Source: Siphonodentalium dalli (taxonomy: Eukaryota > Mollusca > Scaphopoda > Gadilida > Siphonodentaliidae). From it: a stretch of 64,000 nt of DNA. A model generated the notes under the pieces. That model ran no database searches. It worked only from the letters and a program-made list of their open reading frames with translations, and had not been told where the DNA came from. Positions 9,002 through 21,602 of the stretch are shown here, piece by piece. The translations under genes were made by a program, and so were the position numbers. Location of the stretch: positions 4,514,976-4,578,975 of the forward strand of contig CP136069.1 in the NCBI GenBank assembly GCA_032622095.1, in the 5' to 3' direction. Position 1 is the first letter of the stretch. Each line of letters starts with the position of its first letter.

Positions 9002-11009
9002 GGGTCCGTAGGGAAACCCAAACCGCAAATATTGTTTTTCTTTGGCCTTAGTTATATACCAAGAACCACCTTCTGGGGTCAGTGGTGTCATAAAGTCACT
9101 GGGAGAATAATGGATACTGTCAGCTCCTTGGAAGAAATATCTTATCTAAACAGATCACCATCATCCTCTTGTTATTTTGAGGAATCATGAGGATAGGTAG
9201 TGATAAATAGGATAGGATAGGTAGTGATAACTAATTCATCTGAATCTCTTATTTTGATGATAAATAATCCCATGTGATTCTGTTGGTGATAACATTTATT
9301 ATGGGGCATTAAGGGTAATAAGAATGATAATAAACTAACAGTGAATAATGAATTAATGTTTTCCTATGAAATTAGCCCCACATGAAACCACTCTAATCAC
9401 TGACATGTGTTCTGTTAGAGGCATGCTTTCCTTCTCAAAATCTGATAATTTACTCAAATCCTCTTTTAAACTATAATCAGAGACAGGTGTTGGGCTATAA
9501 ATGGCTGAAGTGTTGGGATGTTTTCTTTCTTATAAGTTGATAATTTGATTAAAATAGCAGGGAATTGTTCATAAATATATCAAAATTTGACCAGAAAAAG
9601 GTTTATAGAATATCCTGTGCTTCCAATGCATATTTCAATGTCAGCTAAGGCTCCAGCATCATGGGTTACAACACAAAACATCTGCACATTCTTACACATG
9701 AAGGATGCTGTGATATTCAGCGAACACCATTGAAATAGGAATTGGCCATTGTGATTGACCCCCTCCCATGGAGCCTGAGGCATGCATATTACTATAGACG
9801 ACCATCATCATGAGTCCCATGGAGCCTGAGGCATGCATTCATCTGTCCCCCTCCTGTCATCTACTTTCTCACCACCGTCTCTCTCTCTCTCTCCCCCCCC
9901 CCCGCCTCTTGCTATCCCTAACACTATCTTCTCCCTGTTTCAATCCCTAACTCAAACTTAGTTATATATCTCCATTTCTCCTAAAAAAACATTATTTCAA
10001 TCCTTTCCCGTCTGGTCGATACCCCTCCCTCACTTATTGGGGAAGGGGCATGTCGCCAAAGAGAAGAAGACTTCATATAAGCCCTCGGGCTTGTTGTCTG
10101 ATCCTCATTTCCATACATTATCTCTTCTATTTTGTATTCTTCACAACATCTTCGGAATTTGATTCAGGAGACCTAGAGCTGTTAGAAATGTGCTTGCCCT
10201 CATCAATAAACACACATTAACTTGAAAAAAAAATGCGATTAAGTCGGATTGGCAGCTAGTTATGTGCCATGTATATACACATAGAAGAAAAGCATGACTT
10301 TCACAACAAACACGAACTTTATAAATATAAGATACTGTGAAGTAATGCACCCCAATCCCTTACCTTATTCAAGGGAGGTATATTGCATATGTGGAATAAT
10401 ATATTATACAAATGACCGATCTGAACTCATTGATGAAGAGACAACAATATGAACTCTAGCTGCCCCAACACATTCCACAGGTCCTCTCACCTCAAGGCCT
10501 GACCTGTGAGTTATGCAAAAGCCAGTCTGATGTAGCTACACCAGTTCACCCATTGGTCAAGATAGAACAAAGAAACATACGCTAATGACCATGAACTCAT
10601 TAGCAGATATAAGAAACCCCATTTCAATCTACTCTTCAATTAGTCTTAGCTCATCTTTATGATTTGACATATGTCAGTTGGCTCGCTAATTAATAAGCAG
10701 CTCGCTCGCTAATTAATAAGCGACGCCTTCTGTCTTCCATGGCATCCAAGATTGATTCATTATTATGTATTGCTGATTACTATACATTGATGTTAGAAGT
10801 GAATAAAATTTATACAAAGAACTGACTTCATTCCTTCACAATACAAATGATACTTGAGTCAAATACATGAGCCATGTTTGACGCTGGGAGAACATTAAAC
10901 ATAGTATCGGAGACCATGTGGATTTCAAAATATGACCTAGAATCGGGAATTAGCCCCGCCCCCGTAATCGGATTCGGATTCTGAATCCAGATTCTCACCA
11001 AATAACGAC
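9002..11009. other. Intronic stretch poor in recognised repeats
   Basis: Contains a CT/C-run (about 9879-9903) and a 24-bp duplication CTCGCTAATTAATAAGC near 10680-10720. No exon signal could be supported. Confidence 0.5.
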
Positions 11010-11290
11010 TCTGGCGGCAGCTTGTATTGCCGAGTGTCGTCTGCTCATGTCTGTGAGGGGCTCCATAAGGGTAGTGTAACCCTTCCATTACTGGAGCTTC
11101 CTGTAGGGAGCCACATCATACAGGTGGCAGCTTGTATTGCTGAGTGTCATCTGCTCATGTCTGTGAGGGGCTCCATAAGGGTAGTTTAACTCTTCCATTA
11201 CTGGAACATCCTGAACATTTGGGAAAACTCTGTGCCAATGCATTCTCTTATATATGCGAGTCTCCCATTGGGAGCATTGGGAAAATTACC
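11010..11290. repeat. Duplicated E half-hairpin followed by D4 fragment
   Basis: Two copies, about 115 bp apart, of GGCAGCTTGTATTGC...GTGAGGGGCTCCATAAGGG. From about 11190 a D4-like end (CCATTACTGGAACATCCTG) leads into a partial D hairpin ending near 11280. Confidence 0.7.
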
Positions 11291-11551
11291 GTAATACATA
11301 ATCTGTCGTAGCAACTAATTTGGCGAAGAGTGGCCAGAGGTGAATACATTGGAGATGTCATTATGGTTGCCATTTTTCGATTTCATGTGTACATTTTCAA
11401 TTTTTTTCCGTCACCATCCATTTCCGTTATCGGGATGCGTAGGGTGGTAGCAAACATTATGTATCCGGCAAAGAGGCTTATAATTTTTGGGAACTTTATT
11501 TTATTATATGAAACAAGTATTTTATTGTGAAACCCAGTGCAATAGTTTAAT
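11291..11551. other. Unassigned intronic stretch
   Basis: No repeat or exon recognised. Confidence 0.4.
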
Positions 11552-12012
11552 AAGCCTGCATGAGTTTAGTGTGCCTGTCATTTGCAGAATTAGGTCCCCA
11601 GAGGGGGAATTTAGTGACGCTATCCCGCATAGTGGGTTAGCTTCACTAAATTCACCCTCTGGGGACCTCATTCTGCTTTGGCCTCATCTTCTCTGGAATG
11701 TTACTTTATTATCAAATTTCTATAGAAACTTCTTCACTTAGATTCTAGATTTTTAGTTTAGTTTCTCTATATCCCAAAATTGGCTGACGACACATTGCAT
11801 AATCAAGGTTCCCAATGGGTGTACATCACAATATTCACCATTTGGGAACTTCAGTTTGAGTTTATGTCTCCCATTAGCAAATGAGGCCAATGCAGATTGA
11901 GGTCCCACGAGGGTAAATTTGGTGATGCTAGCCCACTATGTGGATAGCATCACTAAAATCACCCTCTGTGGACCTCATTCTGCAAAAGACAGGCACACTA
12001 AACTTAGGCTTG
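11552..12012 (+). mobile_element. C-family element
   Basis: AAGCCTGCATGAGTTTAG to ACTTAGGCTTG, both hairpins present. The flanks AGTTTAAT and TCTTTAAT match in six of eight bases, consistent with a decayed 8-bp duplication. Confidence 0.8.
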
Positions 12013-12719
12013 TCTTTAATAATTAATAAGTAAAAATGAGTGGACCAAAATCAAATTGACATGTATGTTATTATTATCATAAAGCTCATTCCATCAATGT
12101 ATCACATTATTATAATCAATAAATTTGAAAAATGATCAAGGAAATATGGGTTGATACAAAAAGGGTTAAAAAATAACAGAAAATATCTGTGAATTGGGAA
12201 ATTTACAGTAAAAATTACCTGATTATTGCTGAAACTTTTTGAAGTTTTGACAGGGGACCTTATAAAGTCGAAAAAATAACACGGGGAATATTTTTGTTAG
12301 TTAATCGTGCGCCGCGTGTATACTGTTGTCCAAATTCTAGATATCTAAGATTCGCTAGGCATTTTATTTATAGATAATGGGTTTTTCCGGTTTAAAAGTC
12401 GAACTGCGCGACCAGGAGGCCGAGTCCGGTAAAAGGTGTAGTTGGGAATTTCAATTTCATTTTTTATCCTTTACATTATTATGTCAATAATGTTGGTTTT
12501 TATAGATATTTTTCGTTCTGCAGCTCACTTTGTGGTCGGAGACGGCAGAGTCGGCCGCCAGTTAGTTAATTAGGTGCTGGTTGTTATTGTTATTTTAACG
12601 GAATTCTGAGTTGGTCATTCGCAATACCAATATATTTTATATTCTATAATTACAATCATGGGAATATAATATGTGATCTTGAGCGCGTTACCATTTCTGA
12701 CATTGGTTTTCTTGTTACC
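12013..12719. other. Mostly unassigned; includes a fragment of the 34583 inverted-repeat element
   Basis: 12235-12300 (TTTGAAGTTTTGACAGGGGA and AAAGTCGAAAAAATAAC) matches the arm of the element at 34583-35102. The rest is unassigned. Confidence 0.5.
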
Positions 12720-12897
12720 ATTGGGAACAAGCCTGGAAATAGTGTGTCTGACATTTTCAGATTGAGGTCCCCAGAGGGTGAATTTAGTGATGCTATCCTG
12801 CACAGTGGACTAGAATAATAAAATTCGCCCTCTGTGAACCTCATTCTGCTTAGGCCTCAACTGCTATGAGAGACCTAGTATCAGATTGAAGATTGAA

Positions 12898-13492
12898 GTT
12901 GGTGATGTTCATCCATTAGTCACCTCGTTTATGTTGGTGATGTTCACTCATTAGTCACCTCGTTTATGTTGGTGATGTTCACCCATTAGTCACCTCGTTT
13001 ATGTTGGTGATGTTCATCCATTAGTCACCTCGTTTATGTTGGTGATGTTCATCCATTAGTCACCTCGTTTATGTTGGTGATGTTCATCCATTAGTCACCT
13101 CGTTTATGTTGGTGATGTTCATCCATTAGTCACCTCGTTTATGTTGGTGATGTTCATCCATTAGTCACCTCGTTTATGTTTGTGATGTTCATCCATTAGT
13201 CACCTCGTTTATGTTGGTGATGTTCACCCATTAGTCACCTCGTTTATGTTGGTGATGTTCACCCATTAGTCACCTCGTTTATGTTGGTGATGTTCATCCA
13301 TTAGTCACCTCGTTTATGTTGGTGATGTTCACCCATTAGTCACCTCGTTTATGTTGGTAATGTTCACTCATTAGTCACCTCGTTTATGTTGGTGATGTTC
13401 ATCCATTAGTCACCTCGTTTATGTTGGTGATGTTCACCCATTAGTCACCTCGTTTATGTTGGTGATGTTCACTCATTAGTCACCTCGTTTAT
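12898..13492 (+). repeat. 35-bp minisatellite, exactly 17 units
   Basis: Unit GTTGGTGATGTTCAYCCATT followed by AGTCACCTCGTTTAT. 595 bp divided by 35 is 17. The unit is an internal segment of the C element (GGTGATGTTCACCCATT...CACCTC), so the array arose inside the transposon. Confidence 0.95.
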
Positions 13493-13724
13493 GCATTTTA
13501 TCTTATGCAAATTAGGGGATATAGAAACTTAATAGAAGTGAAAAGGAACTAAATCAATGTTAATTTGATACTATAAATACTTCCCAGAAGATGAGGCCTA
13601 AGGAGAATGAGGTCCCCAGAGGGTGAATTTGGTGATGCCAACACACTGGGTGGGGTAGTATCAGTAAATTCACCCTCTGGGAACCTCAAACTGCTTAAGC
13701 CTCAACTGCTATGGGAGAACTTAA

Positions 13725-13970
13725 CCCTTTGAGTGCCAGGTCGATTTTTGTATCAACCCATATACCCTGTGCCAATGCATTATCTTATATATGCGAGTCG
13801 ACCATATGTCGCCTCGCATATATAAGAGAATGCATTGGCCTAACAAATTTTTTTTTTTTTTTTTTTTTTTTTACAATTTTTTACAATTTTAATAATTTAT
13901 TCTTATATTCTTTAACAGACTTATTTTGTAGTTTTAGGGCCAATTAGATCGGCCCCTGGCACTCAAAGGG
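13725..13970. mobile_element. D2 element nested in C, TTAA duplication
   Basis: CCCTTTGAGTGCCAGG to CCTGGCACTCAAAGGG with one D hairpin (about 13771-13839) and a long T tract. TTAA at 13721-13724 and 13971-13974. Removing it restores the C interior (CTATGGGAGAAC-TTAA-GGATGAGATTGAAG), proving the TTAA target. Confidence 0.88.
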
Positions 13971-14229
13971 TTAAGGATGAGATTGAAGTTCCCCCAATGA
14001 AGTTATTCACGCATTAGTCACCTCAATTATGCAATTTATCTTCTGAAAATTAGGGGTATAGAACCTGAACTGAAGGGGGAAAGTAACTAAACAATGCTAA
14101 TTTGAGACTATAGATACTTCCCAGAGTATGAGGCCCAAACAGAATGATGTCTTCAGAGGGTGAATTTGGTGATGCTAGCCCTCTGGGGACCTCATGCAAA
14201 TGTCAGATACACTGTATACAGGCTTGAAG

Positions 14230-14630
14230 TTTGGGAATGAGCCCCCATTTTTGGCCCACGTTATTGCCTAAAAAAAATCCTGAATTAGAGAGAGCAAATC
14301 CTTTGTTTACATTTAGTACTGACGTTACTGTTTGGTATATGGAAGGGTTAGTCATATGGAATTAGATCATACAATAATTACAGCAGACGCATGGTATTCA
14401 GTAATCTCTACTATTATACAGAACTATGAAGCTACTTAAGTTAATCCACAGCTTAATTAAACTTCTCACACACATACACCCGCCAGCTAAAACACAACTT
14501 CCTCACGCTGAGGATCGTGGGAGATCCATCGCTGATTCGTACATTTGTTAGAAATATAAACTGCTTAATCATGAAGTACTTATGACTTGATAGAAGATTT
14601 TACTTTATTCCATAACTTATATGAGATATA
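14230..14630. other. Unassigned intronic stretch
   Basis: No element or exon recognised. Confidence 0.4.
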
Positions 14631-14736
14631 AAATAAACAGATATACTACGTCTGCAGTGAGGGTAAGGCTGGTGGGGGTAGAAAATAAACAGATATACTA
14701 CGTCTGCAGTGAGGGTAAGGCTGGTGGTGGTAGAAA
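14631..14736. repeat. 52-bp direct duplication
   Basis: AAAATAAACAGATATACTAC...GGTAAGGCTGGTG occurs twice with one G/T difference. Confidence 0.8.
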
Positions 14737-14806
14737 ATAAAGAATATACGCATACTAGATAGTAGATAAATACACCGATAGTATGATAGATTTTGTTTTC
14801 TTTTAA

Positions 14807-15264
14807 CCCTTTACCCAACAAAACGGCCAAAAACAACCAAAAACAACCAAATAAAGCTTCAACAGCCTAAAATATATTCGGTCTGTCTCAATAACATCAT
14901 ACAAATATGGATATCATTGGAACCGGTTCATATTGACCACATTGTGATGGTTATAGTTATGCCCTGTGCCAATGCATTCTCTTATATATGCGAGTCGACC
15001 ATAGGTCGCCTCGCATATATAAGAGAATACATTGGCATAAAAAAAATATTTTTTTAACACTTTTTACCATTTTTTCTTACATTCTTTAACAATTTTATAA
15101 TTTTTTCTTACATTTTTTATAATATTTTTCTACATTCTTTGACAATTTTATCATTTTAATATGTGTTAAGCCAATGCATTCTCTTATATATGCGAGGCAA
15201 TCTATGGTCGATTCGCATATATAAGAGAATGCATTGGCACAGGGCCGTTCTGTTGGGTAAAGGG
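14807..15264. mobile_element. D1 element, full length
   Basis: 458 bp between TTAA (14803-14806) and TTAA (15265-15268). Ends CCCTTTACCCAACA and TGTTGGGTAAAGGG. Contains a unique left arm (AAAGCTTCAACAGCC, GGATATCATTGGAACC), then hairpin, AT-rich spacer, hairpin. Confidence 0.9.
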
Positions 15265-15399
15265 TTAATAAATTTTGGCTTGAATAGGAAGGACTTTTAT
15301 ACCACGATCGCCTATCTTACTATATAAATAAAGCCATCTGTTTAAATTTTACATTTAATCAACACCTGTTGATTAAACGTGCCTACTGTTGATTAAACT

Positions 15400-15566
15400 T
15401 CGCAGAGTGGATTAAACTTTCTCCATACAATTTTGAAGGGAAAAGTGTTTATCCATCGCATTGTAAAGATCGTGGCATAAATTTCGCAGAGTGGATTAAA
15501 CTTTCTCCATACAATTTGAACGGAAAAGTGTTCATCCATCGCATTGTGAAGATCGTGGCATAAACA
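15400..15566. repeat. About 83-bp direct duplication
   Basis: CGCAGAGTGGATTAAACTTT...AAGATCGTGGCATAAA occurs twice in a row. Confidence 0.8.
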
Positions 15567-15576
15567 AAATATACGC

Positions 15577-15683
15577 ATAGTGTTTCTGAATAACAAATTT
15601 AATCCACTCGTAGGATTGGCGAAACTCGTGGTGTAAATCGCCAATCCCACTCGTGGATTAAATTTGTTATTCAGAAACACTAT
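15577..15683. mobile_element. Foldback hairpin
   Basis: Arms ATAGTGTTTCTGAATAACAA and mirror, stem about 45 bp, loop near AACTCGTGGTG. No target duplication assigned. Confidence 0.75.
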
Positions 15684-16143
15684 ATATGTGTATATTCTAT
15701 ATTTTAGTTACCTCTCTTCTTATTATCCATTTTATGGTCAGTCGTCTGCATTTATTATCTGAACACCCCTCCGAATGAATAATAGATCATTCTGATGTAT
15801 ACTTTTATAATTGAATGGTAGAATCCATTCAGTATAGAAAGGGGTTAAATTAGATGCAAGGTCGATCCTCGAAAAACAAAAATGATTAATTCCAGTTTGG
15901 GGTGCATTTTTTGCAATTAATTCTCTTTGTATCTGAGTTAATTAAGAAAACATGCTTGCTCGGCGCATGGCTGGTTCCCCCAGTCATCCGCCTGACTGGT
16001 ACACAGGCCGCTTACATAACGCCAACACAGTTATAATATTATTTACCATTAAAGTCACAAAGATCACATACCAACCGCCTTTTTACCATCCACATTCCGT
16101 TTAACGATAGGGTGTAACAGCAAGATATTTGATGATGACGCCG
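15684..16143. other. Unassigned intronic stretch
   Basis: No element or exon recognised. Confidence 0.4.
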
Positions 16144-16621
16144 TGTGCAGAATGAGGTCCCCAGAGGGTGAATTTAGTTATACGACACCGTACAGCAGGC
16201 TAGCATCACCAAATTCACCCTCTGGGGGACCTCATTCTGCTTAGGCCTCATCTTCTGGGAAGTATCTATATAGTCTCAAATTAACATTGTTTTAGTAACT
16301 TTTTCCCTTCTGTTCAGTTTTTATATAGATTGTTTTTGAAGTTCCCCAGTTGAAGTTGGTGATGTTCACCAATTTAGATCACCTCGATTATACATTTTAT
16401 CTTCTGCAAATTAGGGGATATAGAAACTGAACAGAAGGGGAAAATTAACTAAAAACAATGTTAATTTGAGACTACAGATACATGTACTTCCAGAAGATGA
16501 GGCCTAAGCAGAATGAGGTCCCCAGAGGGTAAATTAAGTAATGCTAGTGCAAGATAGCCTCACTAAATTCACCCTCTAGAGGCCTCATTCTGCAACTGAC
16601 AGACATACTATTTGCAGGTCT
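16144..16621 (+). mobile_element. C-family element lacking its left terminus
   Basis: Starts inside the left hairpin (GCAGAATGAGGTCCCCAGAG) and ends TTTGCAGGTCTG. Interior includes AGTTCCCCAGTTGAAGTTGG. Confidence 0.8.
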
Positions 16622-16858
16622 GCTACTGATGACTTTAACAGTTTAACGCCACAAGTCTAGCATGCCAGAAAGCAGGTTTTATGTGAGGTGGGTTTGTTTT
16701 TTTAACGATAATAATGATTTGTTTAGATGACAGTCTAATGTGATATTCCCCTCAAACATTTTAGTTGTTATGATAAATAATTATTTTAAATTGTAAAATT
16801 CCAAATGGGCCATGAACATCAACACTGGTGATAATTTACTCTGATCATGTTACATGTA

Positions 16859-16968
16859 CAGTAATGCCCTAAATAATCGACTCCTTAACCACAGCAGAAT
16901 TATGGGTAACTTTTCAGGATTTAGTCAGAAATATGGCTTGTTGCCATTCATCGGAAAGCTCTCAGTGA
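16859..16968. mobile_element. A-family left half
   Basis: CAGTAATGCCCTAAATAATC through GGAAAGCTCTCAGTGA; the mirror arm is missing. Confidence 0.8.
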
Positions 16969-17243
16969 ACCCACTTTACATAATAATATAGATATCGGAC
17001 ATTATAAAATTATAATGGGGAACTTAGAAGACTGGACAAATATCCCAATTTGTGCAGCCCATCGAAATTACGAAAAATGTCCCATGGCCAATTTAGTGCT
17101 GTGGCATGTTACTAGTATATACCACATGTTGCCACACCATTTCCAACAGCATTGCTTATTGGCGTGGCAATTTTGAGGACTGATATGTGTATAGGAAACC
17201 TATATAACTGATAAATCATAATCGATGTGTAAATATCCACATA

Positions 17244-17769
17244 CTGTAATGCCCTAAATAATCGACTCCTTATAAGCACAGCAGAAATATGGGTAACTTT
17301 TCAGGATTTAGTCGGAAATATGGCTTGTTGCCATTCATTGGAAAGCTCTCACCGAGGGGGGGGGGGGTAAAAATATTTTAATCGAGTCAAAGAACCCACC
17401 TATCAAAGCTCAGAGTGATCAAATATCGATTTATGAAATCTATCATTTTTCACCACCGCTGCTTTTTAGTGGCCTGGTAAAAACTTGACAAGAAGACGGT
17501 CTCGGACCAAATTGCAGATCAAGATGGATAACTCTAAAATCAAATGGCTTTGGGTGTCAGATAATTGACAAATGGCCAAATTTCGTTGAACAAAATGTTG
17601 ATAAATAACAGGTTTGGGGCAATTTTATACTATAGTTGACAGTGGTTAGCATCAATTTTGGGCAATTAATCAATTCTGATAACTGAAGCGGCATTTCAAA
17701 AATGTTGTTGTTGTTGTTGGAATCTGATGATATGGGACCATCGAATCGGATCAGATTGAGTACCTTTAA
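17244..17769 (+). mobile_element. A-family left half joined to a B-family element
   Basis: A left arm (17244-17354), a 12-13 base G run, then B sequence from TAAAAATATTTTAATCGAGT through GATGGATAACTCTAAAATCA to GATTGAGTACCTTTAA. Confidence 0.75.
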
Positions 17770-17915
17770 CTATTGATATTTTCCAATAAAAAAACTGTTA
17801 CAGTGATCTGTCAACAACCTCGCTAATCATGTAGTAATTGAAATGTTTTAATCTCAACATGATTTTTAGAATATCTTTTCAATTCTCCGAATATTTACCG
17901 TCAAGTTTTTATTAA

Positions 17916-18254
17916 CCCTTTACCCAACAAACCGGCCAAAACCGGCCAAATAAAGCTTCAACAGCCTAAAATATCTTCGGTCTGTCTCAATAGAACCATA
18001 CAAATATGGATATCATTGGAACAGGCTCCTTGACAACATAGGTCGCCTCGCATATATAAGAGAATGCATTGGCCTAAAAAAAATCTTTTTTTAACACTTT
18101 TTACCATTTTTTCTTACATTCTTTAACAATTTTATAATTTTTAATGTGTTAGGCCAATGCATTCTCTTATATATGCGAGGCGACCTATGGTCGACTCGCA
18201 TATATAAGAGAATGCATTGGCACAGGGCCCTTCTGTTGGGTAAAGGGTAAAGGG
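17916..18254. mobile_element. D1 element with left hairpin partly deleted
   Basis: TTAA at 17912-17915 and 18255-18258. The left hairpin's outer arm is lost at CTCCTTGACAACATAGG; the right hairpin is intact. Confidence 0.88.
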
Positions 18255-18390
18255 TTAAACTTTGGCAACTTATTGGACTAATTGGATATTTATGTTTTTT
18301 TCGTAACAATGGTTTTAACATGCAAATTCTCATTAGTGGAGAGTTATTAATAATTAAAATAAGAACAAATGATTATACATTATGATCGGG

Positions 18391-18495
18391 GAGAGCTTTC
18401 CGATGAATGGCAACAAGCCATATTTCCGACTAAATCCTGAAAAGTTACCAATAATTCTGCTATGGTTAAGAAGTCGATTATTTAGAGCATTACTG
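18391..18495. mobile_element. A-family right half
   Basis: GAGAGCTTTCCGATGAATGG to GAGCATTACTG followed by TA. Confidence 0.8.
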
Positions 18496-18520
18496 TAGTT
18501 GTTATACACACTTTTATGTA

Positions 18521-18628
18521 CAGTGATGCCCTAATTAATTGACTCCTTAACCATATTTCCGACTATATCCTGAAAAATTACTAATAATTCTGCTTTGGTT
18601 AAGGGGTCGATTAATTAGGACATTTCTG
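18521..18628. mobile_element. A-family element, deleted to 108 bp
   Basis: CAGTGATGCCCTAATTAATT left end joined after 25 bp to the right arm; ends GGACATTTCTG. TA on both sides. Confidence 0.8.
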
Positions 18629-18720
18629 TAATTTCGCATGAACCCACTTCGATGGCCATTTATATAGTAATAGTTTGACATATCAAATTTGTTTTGTTTG
18701 TATTATGGATCATCAGTTAA

Positions 18721-19175
18721 CCCTTTACCCAACAAAATGGCCAAAAACGCCCAAATAAAGCTTCAACAGCCTAAAATATCTTCGGTCTGTCTCAATAACA
18801 CCATACAAATATGGATATCATTGGAACCGGTTCATTGACCACATTGTGATGGTTACAGTTATGTCCTGTGCCAATGCATTCTCTTATATATGCGAATCGA
18901 CCATAGGTCGCCTCGCATATATAAGAGAATACATTGGCTTAAAAAAATCTTTTTTTAACACTTTTTACCATTTTTTCTTACATTCTTTAACAATTTTATA
19001 ATTTTTTCTTACATTTTTTAACAATTTTTATAATATTTTTCTACATTCTTTGACAATTTTATCATTTTTAATATGTGTTAAGCCAATGCATTCTCTTATA
19101 TATGCGAGGCGACCTATGGTCGACTCGCATATATAAGAGAATGCATTGGCATAGGGCGTTCTGTTGGGTAAAGGG
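18721..19175. mobile_element. D1 element, full length
   Basis: 455 bp, TTAA at 18717-18720 and 19176-19179, same organisation as the copy at 14807. Confidence 0.9.
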
Positions 19176-19261
19176 TTAAAACTAGAGGTGGGGCTGTCGA
19201 TCCCAATGGGAATAAGGATACCCCCATGTTTTTAAAACACTAAGATGTTTCACATGTCAGC

Positions 19262-20880
19262 AAGTGCGGATCCAAGGGCAAGGAATTTTTGCGAGGTGTA
19301 CTGTCGCATTTGTCTCGGGCGCCCGAAGATTCCACACTGAATATTGCTAACGTGCATGCAAATACAGCAGTTTACATGTTTTACATTACTCAAACGTATA
19401 TATTTTTAACAATGGGTTGAAATGACTTCAATTTGGTATTCCACGCAATATGTATAGCCATGCAAGGGGCGAACCCAACATCCCGAGAAGAAGGCCCGCG
19501 GGCTATTTTTCGCCATGCAGAGCAAACAATTTCTGCGACATTTTGTATCGGAGTGTCGGAAAATATCTCGCCCGGCGCCAAGTTTTGGGCGCCCGAAGTT
19601 TCAACACTGAATATTTCTATCAAAAATAAATATAGCAATTCTAAAAGTGGAGTCAAAATTTAGACAATTCCATCTACATATATGTAAAGAACAAATGATT
19701 GATAAACATGAGTCGTCTACAGTGCACTCTAGGTTATACAATGTAGTCCGATCAACGCCCGGACTATAAAACGCACTGGCGGCAGTATCATCGTAAATAG
19801 ATTATCTAAAGGCACATACGCCATACTACTATATGGTATACATGTACCGTACATAGTATATTTTCGAATTATTATAGAAATACATTGCTGGATCGTTTCC
19901 AATGGTATATAAAATTGGTTATATCTTCCATCACATGTTGTGCCACCCTAATTGGAACAAATGTGTGATAACAAGACATCTTCAGGTCACGACAAATACG
20001 CATCTGCCATTGCTTAATAAAAAAAAGTCTGACACGAACTCGTCCTTCAAAACATCGGTTTCCATGTTGTTATCGTCATTAGTCAGTTGATTGGCTGAAC
20101 ATATATTTATTCATAACCCAAACATTTACACAACAGATATTAATTTACATACAATATTTTAATTAACATTATGGATGCAACCAGAATGTAGATGAATAGG
20201 GGATTGGAATACTGGTTAATCTGTTCGGACCACCCGTTTGGCTTGTATTGATGACTTATTTTGCTGGTGTATCATGAAGCTGATGGCTATTAGAAGTAAA
20301 ACTGAAAAAATCAGCATGGTCAATGGAGGAATTAAGTGGTTGGATAGCTAGATGCATTGTATTACCAGCCGAAACACCTCTATACTAGTACTGTCTATAT
20401 ATATATATAGAAGCCATGATTTTGCGATTATTCATTCTGAATTACAAAATATTCTCCCATGCACCAGCCCAAACCATAGGCGACCGTGATTCCGGGGCTT
20501 ATCCATGGGCATGTATGGTGCGCCAAAATCATCATGTCGCCCAGATAATTCACATTTGCACAGACTTTCAGAAGATAAGGTCACTGTTCAAAGAAGCTTT
20601 GATCTTCCATCACTAACCTTCCATAGTATATCGTAATTGTACTGAATGTTATTGTCACTCGTTCCATATAGGCCTAGCTAATATAAAGCAATATAAACAG
20701 GGTCCAGAACACAGGAAAACGCGTCGTTTTGAATGTAGTATACGCAAATTTTCCCGGGGTTAAACCCCCTCTCGTGCTCTTCCCCACTCGCCCGCGAAGC
20801 GGCTCGGATGATGCTACGCATCATATATATATAATAATACATAGCGCCCCCCCCTATTCAAATTTCCTGGATCCGCCACT
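19262..20880. other. Possible 1.6-kb element of unknown class
   Basis: Left GTGCGGATCCAAGGG and right CCTGGATCCGCCACTGG are imperfect inverted ends. Inside, GGGCGCCCGAAG occurs at about 19317 and 19587. No transposase reading seen. Otherwise this stretch is unassigned. Confidence 0.3.
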
Positions 20881-21168
20881 GGACTCAGTAAACATTTAGT
20901 TAAAATAATAAAATAACAGATTCCCATTGCAGGTGCACAACCCTAAGCCCTAACCCTTAACCCATTGCATGAAAAATGTAGGAATAAAAGCATGGACAAA
21001 ATTATGCATGTTGCGAAAATGTTCTAAGTTGAAAAGGGGGAATAACTCCACAAAAAAAATGACTGATATATTTTTTTAGGTCACATGACTCATATATTTT
21101 TTTTTAGGTCACATGATGCCCAACAGTCCGCACCAATTCATTGTAGACTCATTACTGACTTATGTAAC

Positions 21169-21594
21169 CAGGCCTGAATTTAGTGTGTCTGACATTTGCA
21201 AAATGAGGTCCCCAGAGGGTGAATTTAGTGACGATATCCCACTAAGCGGGCTAGCATCACCAAATTCAGGCTCCGGGAACCTCATTCTTCTGGGCCTCAT
21301 CTTCTTGGAACAAACTATAGCCTCAAATTAACATTGTTTTTAGTTACATTTTTCCCTTCTGTTCAGTTTCTATATATCCCCTAATTTGCAGAAGATAAAA
21401 TGCATAATCAAGTTCAAAATGGGGTGAACATCACAAACTTCAACTGGGGAACTCATAAAAGTTGAGGCCTAAGTAGAATGAGGTCCCCAGATGGTGAATT
21501 TGGTGATGCTAGCTCGCTATGCGGGATAGCATCACTAAACTCACCCTCTGGGGACCTCATTATGCAAATGACAGACACACTAAATTCAGGATTA
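21169..21594 (+). mobile_element. C-family element with near-perfect 8-bp duplication
   Basis: CAGGCCTGAATTTAGTGTG to AAATTCAGGATTA, flanked by TATGTAAC (21161-21168) and CATGTAAC (21595-21602). Confidence 0.85.
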
Positions 21595-21602
21595 CATGTA
21601 AC

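Larger units (their letters stand above)
12728..14229 (+). mobile_element. Composite C-family element carrying a 35-bp array and a nested D2 element
   Basis: Left end CAAGCCTGGAAATAGTG and hairpin, interior expanded by a 17-copy array (12898-13492), a second hairpin near 13610-13690, a nested D2 (13725-13970), more interior and a right end TACAGGCTTG at 14226. ATTGGGAA (12720-12727) and TTTGGGAA (14230-14237) may be the 8-bp duplication. Confidence 0.7.

Noticed and set aside
14807-15264. Strong hairpins followed by T runs as transcription terminators
   Set aside because: They belong to a dispersed, TTAA-flanked element family in animal DNA; Rho-independent termination does not apply.
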